Part shown: positions 1 through 4,212 of the stretch, piece by piece
How the letters are laid out: each line of letters opens with the position of its first letter
Position numbering within the stretch: position 1 is the stretch's first letter
From: Planctomycetota bacterium
GTDB lineage: Bacteria > Planctomycetota > UBA1135 > GCA-002686595
Direction of reading: 5' to 3'
DNA length: 7,634 nucleotides
NCBI GenBank assembly: GCA_021776885.1
Contig: JAJFFA010000761.1
Location: 1-7,634 of the forward strand
The notes under the pieces: model-generated
What the model saw: only the letters and a program-made list of their open reading frames with translations
Told to the model about the DNA's origin: nothing
Database searches by the model: none
Translations under genes and position numbers: made by a program

Positions 1-914
1 AGGTGCTGCATCTGGTCGATCTGGCGACGGGGCAGGTCACGCGGACGTCCATGGACACGTCCTCCATCCTCACGATTGCCGGCGATCGGGTCGTCTCCTC
101 GAGCTTCGAGCGCAACGTCGACCTGAACGGCGACGGCGACACGAGGGACCACGTACTTTTTGTCTACGACGCCGCCACGGACACGGTGACGAACACCGAG
201 GTGGCGGTGCGCCAGTTCGAGGTCGCGGGCAGCACCGTTGCCGTGCACCTCGATCCCGAGTACCGAGCGGCTGACGTCGCGGGCGAGATCCCGCGGCGCC
301 CGTTCGCTGTGTACGATCTGGACGAGGGCACGCTCACGCGCACGCCCTTCGGCGTCGGCTTCCTGGGCGACGACTGGCGCGCCGGCGCGAGTGCCTCGCC
401 GGTGATCGCCCACGAGCGGAGCGTGGGGGCGGGCACCGACGTCAACGGCGACGGCGACCTCGACGACAAGGTGCTCGTCATCGTGCGTCGCACTCCCGCG
501 CCGGTTGTCACGTCTTTCTGTCCTGCAACGCCCTCGTCGGCCGGCGTGCCCGCGCGCTTGGGGGCCACCGGCGGCCTCTCGCTCGCCGCGGACGACGTAC
601 GCATCGAACTGCGGGACGCGCCGCCGGCGGCCCTCGGTCTCTTCCTGCACGGGCCCGAGGCCACACAGATCCCCTTCGGTGACGGCTTCCTCTGCATCCG
701 ACCCGGCGGCGGGATCTTCCGCTTGCAGCCGTCCATCGCTGTCGATGCCGCGGGAGCGGCGGAGCGCGAACTCATGCCCTCGGCGCTCCCGCCCGCGGCG
801 GCAATCGCGGCGAGCGAGACGCGCCTTTTTCAGTTCTACTTCCGCGATCCCGCCGGTCCCGGTGGCACCGGCTTCAACACGAGCGACGCGATCGCGCTGA
901 TCCTCGCGCCCTGA
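1..914 (+). CDS. Secreted protein with Ca-loop repeats and planctomycete-type C-terminal domain (5'-partial)
   Basis: The reading frame is open at the left edge, so the N-terminus and any signal peptide lie outside; 303 codons are visible from the GTG at 3 to TGA at 912-914. Residues 1-165 alternate short beta-strand-like phrases of the form VYDLxxGxxTRT with two acidic loops, DLNGDGDTRD (residues 40-49) and DVNGDGDLDD (146-155). These look like EF-hand/dockerin-type or thrombospondin-type-3-like calcium loops set in a propeller-like repeat. After a Pro-rich linker (165-169) comes a ~130-residue C-terminal module with Cys173 and Cys231, LGLFLHGP (211-218), PFGDGFLCI (224-232), FQFYFRDPAG (276-285) and GFNTSDAI (290-297). 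I recall this module at the end of many extracellular proteins of Planctomycetota, but cannot name a Pfam entry. It is probably exported and surface or envelope associated; its specific function is unknown. It converges on the minus-strand operon. Confidence 0.8.
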   Translation, partial: VLHLVDLATGQVTRTSMDTSSILTIAGDRVVSSSFERNVDLNGDGDTRDHVLFVYDAATDTVTNTEVAVRQFEVAGSTVAVHLDPEYRAADVAGEIPRRPFAVYDLDEGTLTRTPFGVGFLGDDWRAGASASPVIAHERSVGAGTDVNGDGDLDDKVLVIVRRTPAPVVTSFCPATPSSAGVPARLGATGGLSLAADDVRIELRDAPPAALGLFLHGPEATQIPFGDGFLCIRPGGGIFRLQPSIAVDAAGAAERELMPSALPPAAAIAASETRLFQFYFRDPAGPGGTGFNTSDAIALILAP

Positions 915-949
915 GGGGGACGGCGCTGACCCGAAGGGCGGCCCCGCAG

Positions 950-1093
950 CTACTCGCCGTTCGAGTCGTCGAGGGCGCGCTTGAGCAGCTCGCCCAGGTT
1001 GGTCTCGATGTGGTCGGACTCGATCCTGATGCTCCGCGGCTCGCACCCGCACGCTCTCCCCCCGAGCTCGCCTTCCCTAATTGAGCCCGAGCC
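950..1093 (-). pseudogene. Possible gene remnant: C-terminal open stretch, no start codon
   Basis: On the minus strand a frame is open for 47 codons between in-frame stops at 1094-1096 and 950-952, and it has no ATG, GTG or TTG start. Its last part reads SIRIESDHIETNLGELLKRA followed by LDDSNGE and stop, an amphipathic helix with normal-looking amino-acid usage. The first half (Gly/Cys/Arg-rich) looks less like protein. It is best explained as the 3' end of a gene whose front is gone, but chance in GC-rich DNA is not excluded. I do not recognise the family. It lies just downstream of another short minus-strand stretch and between two convergent transcription units. Confidence 0.25.
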
Positions 1094-1225
1094 CTAGGAG
1101 GCCGTGGCGAAACTCATTCCGCCCAGGAACGGCACTTCGTAGCTCGTGGCGACGCGCGAGAGCCTCTCCGAATCCACCGATTCGCCTGCGTTCTCACGCG
1201 CCACCACGAAGCGACGAATCACCAT
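1094..1225 (-). CDS. Small unrecognised ORF or gene remnant (43 aa)
   Basis: A minus-strand frame runs from ATG (1225-1223) to TAG (1096-1094); the frame is open back to a TGA at 1244-1246. The predicted peptide begins MVIRRFVVARENAGESVDSE and ends EVPFLGGMSFATAS. Residue usage is balanced, not the Arg/Pro/Ser-rich pattern of shadow frames in this genome, so it may be a real C-terminal fragment. The AGGA before the ATG directly abuts it, which is poor spacing for a ribosome binding site. It starts 44 bases after the nitroreductase stop and could be read through from that operon. I do not recognise a family; it may be a decayed neighbour of the stretch at 950-1093. Confidence 0.3.
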   Translation of the reverse strand: MVIRRFVVARENAGESVDSERLSRVATSYEVPFLGGMSFATAS

Positions 1226-1269
1226 TCCTGAGCGAGAGCCGTTTCACCACGGCCTCCTGGCGGCGACCC

Positions 1270-1911
1270 CTATTCTTCACCCTGGTCGCCAGCGATCATG
1301 TGTGTCCCGAAGTGATCTAGCGACGCGATCTCCTCGAGCGACAACAGGCCGAGCCGGTCCGAAGGAGCCTTGGAGCCCCTCCCGACGACCACAAACATCA
1401 GCGGTTCGTGGTCATCGGGCAGCCCCAGGATCTTGCTCACCTCTGCCGGCTGAAAACCGATCATCGGGCAAGACTCGTAGTCCATCTCCGTTGCCATCAG
1501 CATGACGTTCATGGCGGCAAGCGCCACAGAGCGGCAGTCCTCATCGCGCGCCATCCGATCATCGGCGTAAAACTTTGGCAGCATCATCTCGAACCGCTCG
1601 CGCACAGCCGTCGGCGCGTTGCGCACGTAGCGATCGGGGGTCTTGTAGGCATTGCGGTTGCCTGTGATGACAAAGACTACGGAGGCGTCCCGCACCTGCT
1701 CTTGGCCCCAGGACACGCTGCTCAACCTGGCCTTGATCTGCGGGTCTGTCACGCAGACGAAGTGCCTGTTCTGCATATTGAAAGACGAGGGCGCCAGGGC
1801 GCCGGCTGTGAGCAGCCTGCGCAGCTCAGCGTCACTCAAGCGATGGTCAGGATCGTAGTGTTTGACGGCGCGGCGACGCTTCAGGACCTCGAGGAGTGTC
1901 ATTTGTCCCAT
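1270..1911 (-). CDS. Nitroreductase family protein (FMN-dependent NAD(P)H oxidoreductase)
   Basis: The 213-residue product has the usual length and landmarks of the nitroreductase fold, a homodimeric FMN flavoprotein that reduces nitro groups, quinones and related electrophiles with NAD(P)H. Visible landmarks are the N-terminal FMN-phosphate region KRRRAVKHYD (11-20), APSSFNMQNRHFVCV (40-54, the family APSSxNxQPWxF motif), the long helix VALAAMNVMLMATEMDYES (129-147), CPMIGFQPAEVSKILGLP (148-165) and the closing strand PLMFVVVGRG (170-179). It is cytoplasmic, with no signal peptide. The ATG at 1911-1909 lies one base after the tautomerase TGA, implying translational coupling. A second ATG three codons on (1902-1900), after GGGA, is an alternative start. 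It is the last gene of the operon. Its exact substrate cannot be read from the sequence; quinone or nitroaromatic reduction is inferred from family and context. Confidence 0.9.
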   Translation of the reverse strand: MGQMTLLEVLKRRRAVKHYDPDHRLSDAELRRLLTAGALAPSSFNMQNRHFVCVTDPQIKARLSSVSWGQEQVRDASVVFVITGNRNAYKTPDRYVRNAPTAVRERFEMMLPKFYADDRMARDEDCRSVALAAMNVMLMATEMDYESCPMIGFQPAEVSKILGLPDDHEPLMFVVVGRGSKAPSDRLGLLSLEEIASLDHFGTHMIAGDQGEE

Positions 1912-1912
1912 T

Positions 1913-2161
1913 TCAGGTTTTCTTCTGTTGAGGTTGGGGAGATGGCGCGCGTGTCACTGTCTTGCTACTCCGGTACTCGTTCACTGGCAGCCCTCCGATT
2001 CCCCAGTTCTCCAGCTCGACTTCGTCGACCACGACGAAGGTTGAGGACGGTGACTTGTCGAGAACGGCGACCAGCACGTCAGTGACGCCCTTGATAAGAG
2101 CCGCCTTCTGTTCCGGAGTCGTGCCACCTTCGCGCGTGATCTTGATGTTGACGTAGGGCAT
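1913..2161 (-). CDS. 4-oxalocrotonate tautomerase family protein
   Basis: The 82-codon gene encodes a protein that starts MPYVNIKITREG, so after Met removal Pro1 is the N-terminal catalytic base that defines this superfamily. It continues with the EQKAALIKGVTDVLV helix (residues 16-30), a VVVDEV strand (42-47) and the WGIGG turn (52-56), corresponding to Phe50-GIGG of classical 4-OT. Classical 4-OT is about 62 residues; this one adds a polar ~18-residue tail (SSKTVTRAPSPQPQQKKT). The Arg11 and Arg39 of classical 4-OT are not evident (Thr or Gly, and Ser/Thr/Phe, in those places), so 4-oxalocrotonate itself is unlikely to be the substrate. The frame is open back to 2245, but the start at 2161 is chosen because it exposes Pro1 and has AAGGAGGG five bases upstream. 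Its ATG follows the previous gene's TGA by one base, and its own TGA precedes the nitroreductase ATG by one base. Confidence 0.92.
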   Translation of the reverse strand: MPYVNIKITREGGTTPEQKAALIKGVTDVLVAVLDKSPSSTFVVVDEVELENWGIGGLPVNEYRSSKTVTRAPSPQPQQKKT

Positions 2162-2162
2162 G

Positions 2163-2573
2163 TCACCCTCCTTCACTGGAATGGGACGGATCTTGATCCT
2201 GATAGTCGAACACCTTCGAGATGATGCGCCACCTGCCGTCGACATTGATCATCGAGAGGAAGTCGATGAAGTGCTTCCCGAGCATTGAAGAGCGCATGCG
2301 AACCGAAGCCGCCGACGAACCGGCGAATTCGATCGATTCGAGGGTGTAGCCGTATGGCTCCCCGAGGCTCTCTGGCGATTGGCGGGCTTCCACTTTTGGA
2401 AGGTACGACTCCATGTCCAGGTGCAGCAGCTTGCCACTGGACGCGGTTACGTATCGCGCGTCCGGATGGAAGACCTCCCCGAGCGCCGACGTGTCGCCGT
2501 GATACAGCCCGTCGTAGTAGGTGCTGAGCGCCTGCGCGACGGCAGCGTACTCATCTTTGATCGTTGCGTTCAT
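2163..2573 (-). CDS. NTF2-like / putative lumazine-binding family protein
   Basis: The 136-residue protein has the layout of the NTF2-like fold group often annotated as nuclear transport factor 2 family or putative lumazine-binding (Lumazine_bd_2). It has an N-terminal helical pair, EYAAVAQALSTYYDGLYHGD (8-27), then LGEVFHPDARYV (31-42), a middle sheet ending in the HFIDFLSMINVDGRWRIISK strand pair (101-120), and VFDYQ. Proteins of this fold are small cytoplasmic cone-shaped dimers that act as isomerases or dehydratases or bind hydrophobic ligands. No catalytic residue can be assigned here, and enzyme versus binding protein is open. The ATG at 2573 has AAGGA eight bases upstream (2582-2586). 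The last codons (EGG) double as the ribosome binding site of the next gene, and the stop is one base from its ATG. Confidence 0.85.
   Translation of the reverse strand: MNATIKDEYAAVAQALSTYYDGLYHGDTSALGEVFHPDARYVTASSGKLLHLDMESYLPKVEARQSPESLGEPYGYTLESIEFAGSSAASVRMRSSMLGKHFIDFLSMINVDGRWRIISKVFDYQDQDPSHSSEGG
2166..2173 (-). promoter_or_regulatory. Strong ribosome binding site of the tautomerase gene
   Basis: On the minus strand this reads AAGGAGGG, with GGAGG ending five bases before the ATG at 2161. It lies inside the last codons of the NTF2-like gene. It decides the tautomerase start at Met-Pro-Tyr rather than the in-frame codon 28 positions upstream. Confidence 0.85.
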
Positions 2574-2595
2574 GTCCTTGATCCTTGTGATTTGT

Positions 2596-2614
2596 GGTTG
2601 CGTGAAGGTTGCGT
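2596..2614 (-). repeat. Short direct repeat between dehydrogenase and NTF2-like genes
   Basis: GGTTGCGT occurs at 2596-2603 and again at 2607-2614 (plus-strand reading), an 11-base period with GAA between, directly after the dehydrogenase stop. The 41-base gap holds nothing else except the NTF2-like ribosome binding site. It may be a slippage duplication; no function is evident. Confidence 0.5.
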
Positions 2615-3355
2615 CTACGCACGTCCAGTGATGAATCCCCCGTCGACCGGGAGGATGTGTCCAGTGACGAAGGCCGCTTCCGTGAGATAGAGCACCGCCT
2701 CGGTGATCTCCTCGACTTCGCCAACCCGACCTAGAAGCGCGATGCCGCCGAAGGCATCGACCTCAGCACCCTGGAGTGGCGTGCGTACAACACCTGGCGC
2801 CACCATGTTGACGCGGATCTTGTCCGCGGCGAGTTCGGCTGCGAGGCTGTTCGTCAAGGCGTGAATGCCGCCCTTGCTAGCCAACGGCGCTGATGCGGGG
2901 AAGCCGCCGATCGCGTGATCGATGAGCACTGTGCCGATGTTGACGATGGCGCCGCCGTCGCCTTGCCGCTTCATCTGCCTTACCACGGCCTGCGTAGTCA
3001 GATAGGTACCGCGAAGGTTTCCGTTCAGGTAGCCGTCGAGCTCCTCTTGGGTGACATCGACGAAGGGCTTTGGTTCGAACGTTCCGGCGTTGTTGACCAG
3101 CACGTCCACCCGCCCGAAGCGCTCCACAGCGGCACGCACCAGTGCTTCACCTGTTTCGCCGTTGCCGATGTCGCCGGGCACGCTGGCGACCCGCGCCTCG
3201 GCGCCCAGCTCGCCTGCGATGCGGGAGAGCTTCTCTGCATCGCGGCCGTTGATGACCACGTTGCCGCCCTTCCTCAGAAAGCCACGGGCGATATCAAGTC
3301 CGATGCCGCTGGATGAGCCGGTAACGATGGTGGTTGTTTCATTCATGTTGTTCAT
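2615..3355 (-). CDS. SDR family oxidoreductase lacking the catalytic Tyr
   Basis: The 246-residue protein is a classical-size short-chain dehydrogenase/reductase with a Rossmann fold. The NAD(P)-binding TGSSSGIG is at 12-19, NGRD at 36-39, NNAG at 88-91 and the structural Asn in NLRG at 113-116. It also has IRVNMVAPGVVRTPL (180-194) and the C-terminal VTGHILPVDGG (230-240). In the active site, Lys161 of YxxxK is present but the Tyr position is Pro157 (PLASK, codon CCG), and the catalytic Ser position is best aligned with Thr142. I recall a subgroup of SDRs with this ASAPLASK signature, so it need not be a dead gene, but ordinary SDR chemistry is doubtful. The start at 3355 is supported by GAGGA (plus 3361-3365) five bases upstream; the ATG three codons later has no such site. 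It is the first gene of the operon behind its own promoter and operator. Confidence 0.9.
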   Translation of the reverse strand: MNNMNETTTIVTGSSSGIGLDIARGFLRKGGNVVINGRDAEKLSRIAGELGAEARVASVPGDIGNGETGEALVRAAVERFGRVDVLVNNAGTFEPKPFVDVTQEELDGYLNGNLRGTYLTTQAVVRQMKRQGDGGAIVNIGTVLIDHAIGGFPASAPLASKGGIHALTNSLAAELAADKIRVNMVAPGVVRTPLQGAEVDAFGGIALLGRVGEVEEITEAVLYLTEAAFVTGHILPVDGGFITGRA

Positions 3356-3360
3356 TGATG

Positions 3361-3365
3361 TCCTC
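3361..3365 (-). promoter_or_regulatory. Ribosome binding site of the SDR gene
   Basis: GAGGA on the minus strand, five bases before the ATG at 3355. It selects that ATG over the in-frame ATG at 3346. Confidence 0.7.
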
Positions 3366-3389
3366 AGGTCGAGACTTGCGTCGGTGACC

Positions 3390-3405
3390 AGTAGACCGGT
3401 CGTCT
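3390..3405. promoter_or_regulatory. Predicted repressor operator upstream of the SDR operon
   Basis: The perfect 8-bp palindrome GACCGGTC (3394-3401) extends to an interrupted AGNNGACCGGTCNNCT dyad over 16 bases. Its centre is about 42 bases upstream of the SDR start codon. On the minus strand it reads ACGACCGGTC, and the same 10 bases occur on the plus strand upstream of the repressor gene (4038-4047). A dyad of this size just upstream of an operon next to its TetR gene is the usual operator layout. I recall NemR operators being built from TAGACC/GGTCTA half-sites, which TAGACCGGTC at 3392-3401 resembles. Binding is inferred. Confidence 0.65.
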
Positions 3406-3418
3406 TGGAATGGGGGAA
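3390..3418 (-). promoter_or_regulatory. Possible promoter of the SDR operon
   Basis: On the minus strand TCTACT (3395-3390, four of six matches to TATAAT) lies 17 bases after a weak TTCCCC (3418-3413). The operator palindrome overlaps the start of the -10, so bound repressor would block RNA polymerase. A start near 3383 would give a leader of about 28 bases. The -35 is poor, so this is a placement, not a firm call. Confidence 0.35.
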
Positions 3419-3443
3419 AAGAACTAGCCCTGCTTCGCAGGAC
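3417..3443 (-). terminator. Weak hairpin at the end of the repressor gene
   Basis: In the minus-strand transcript, GUCCUGC and GCAGGGC (plus 3437-3443 and 3427-3433) can form a 7-bp stem including one G-U pair around a GAA loop. It is followed by UAGUUCUUUU. The hairpin overlaps the TetR stop codon (3426-3424). The U-tract is short and offset by six bases, so it would at best reduce read-through from the repressor gene into the SDR operon, which has its own promoter signals. Confidence 0.35.
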
Positions 3444-4026
3444 TGAAGTAGTCATCGATCAGGAGAGCCACGACTCGACGCAGGGGTGCTAGAGACCGCT
3501 CGAGCTTCATCCGGATTACCGCACCTTCCCACGCCTCAATGAGCAAGTTGGCGAGCTCGCCAGCGTCAACATCCCCGCGAACTAGCCCAAGGCGTTGTCC
3601 CTCGCGAAGGGCATCTGTCGTGGCGTTGTGCCAATCCCCGAACGCTGAAGAAAGTGCCTCACGACAGATCTCGGATCCCTCCAGCTCCCCGCCGAGGTTG
3701 GCGATCAGGCACCCGCCCACGTAGCCCGAAGCTTCAAACTCTGCCATGAGTGACTCGAAGAAGGAGCGCAGCCCCGTCACTGGATCCGGTGCTCCGGCCG
3801 TCGCGTTCGTCATCTTTTCGCCGAAGCAGGCCGCGTAGTGCTGAATGGCGGCGGCCCCAAAATCCTCCTTGCTCCTGAAGTAGTTGTAGAACGAGCCCTT
3901 CGGCACCTTCGCCTGGTCCAGCACCTGCTTGATTCCCGTGCCGTGGTAGCCGTGCACCAAGAACGATGCGGCGCCATCCCTCAGGAGGCGCATACGGGTT
4001 GCTTCGCTGAGTCTCGGTCTGGCCAT
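3424..4026 (-). CDS. TetR family repressor of the NemR redox-sensing type
   Basis: The 200-residue protein is a dimeric TetR/AcrR-type DNA-binding repressor. The helix-turn-helix lies at about 30-50 (GTGIKQVLDQAKVPKGSFYN, then YFRSKEDF). The C-terminal ligand domain carries GYVGGCLIANLGGE (101-114) and RMKLERSLAPL (172-182). From memory of the E. coli NemR sequence, the Cys of GGCL falls at residue 106 as in NemR (SGCL, Cys106), and Lys174 in MKLERS matches NemR Lys175 in AKISRS. In NemR these two residues make the reversible Cys-Lys switch that senses hypochlorous acid, quinones and methylglyoxal. The frame is open to 4200, but the start at 4026 (MARPRLSEAT) is chosen because the family begins here and the upstream 58 codons contain promoter and operator. 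The gene probably represses itself and the SDR operon. It has no Shine-Dalgarno sequence. Confidence 0.9.
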   Translation of the reverse strand: MARPRLSEATRMRLLRDGAASFLVHGYHGTGIKQVLDQAKVPKGSFYNYFRSKEDFGAAAIQHYAACFGEKMTNATAGAPDPVTGLRSFFESLMAEFEASGYVGGCLIANLGGELEGSEICREALSSAFGDWHNATTDALREGQRLGLVRGDVDAGELANLLIEAWEGAVIRMKLERSLAPLRRVVALLIDDYFSPAKQG

Positions 4027-4032
4027 GCGGTT

Positions 4033-4061
4033 AGGATACGACCGGTCGGTCTCGCTCGCAA
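4033..4061 (-). promoter_or_regulatory. Predicted promoter of the TetR gene (leaderless transcript)
   Basis: On the minus strand TTGCGA (4061-4056) and TATCCT (4038-4033) are separated by exactly 17 bases, a sigma70-type layout. The A of the start ATG (4026) is the seventh base after the -10, where transcription would begin. The predicted mRNA therefore starts at or within a base or two of AUG, and no ribosome binding site precedes it. Confidence 0.6.
4039..4048. promoter_or_regulatory. Predicted repressor operator inside the TetR promoter
   Basis: The perfect 10-bp palindrome CGACCGGTCG fills the spacer right up to the -10 element of the repressor's own promoter. It shares ACGACCGGTC with the operator before the SDR operon, in the opposite orientation. 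An operator between -35 and -10 is a standard autorepression arrangement. Confidence 0.7.
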
Positions 4062-4212
4062 GGTACCCCCTGATCTTTTTCGATCCCGTAGGGCGCACTT
4101 GCTCGGGAAGCCCTTCCTGTGCCACCCCGCGTCCATCCGAAGTACAAGACGAAGTTTCCCAATAGCCCTGCAGAAGGTCTGCGTCCGTGCGCGTGGGCAC
4201 TGTCGCGTGGCG

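Noticed and set aside
1408..2085. 225-codon plus-strand open frame opposite the nitroreductase and tautomerase genes
   Set aside because: It is His/Arg-rich shadow sequence antisense to clearly recognised genes.
2162..2245. 28-residue N-terminal extension of the tautomerase
   Set aside because: It would bury the catalytic Pro1 and overlaps the NTF2-like gene; a strong ribosome binding site supports the start at 2161.
4071..4086. GATC-TTTTTC-GATC as a terminator hairpin for the anchored-protein gene
   Set aside because: The stem is only four pairs and no U-tract follows on the minus strand.
4027..4200. 58-residue N-terminal extension of the TetR gene
   Set aside because: It would place the promoter and operator inside the coding sequence and is absent from the family; MARPRLSEAT is the normal start.
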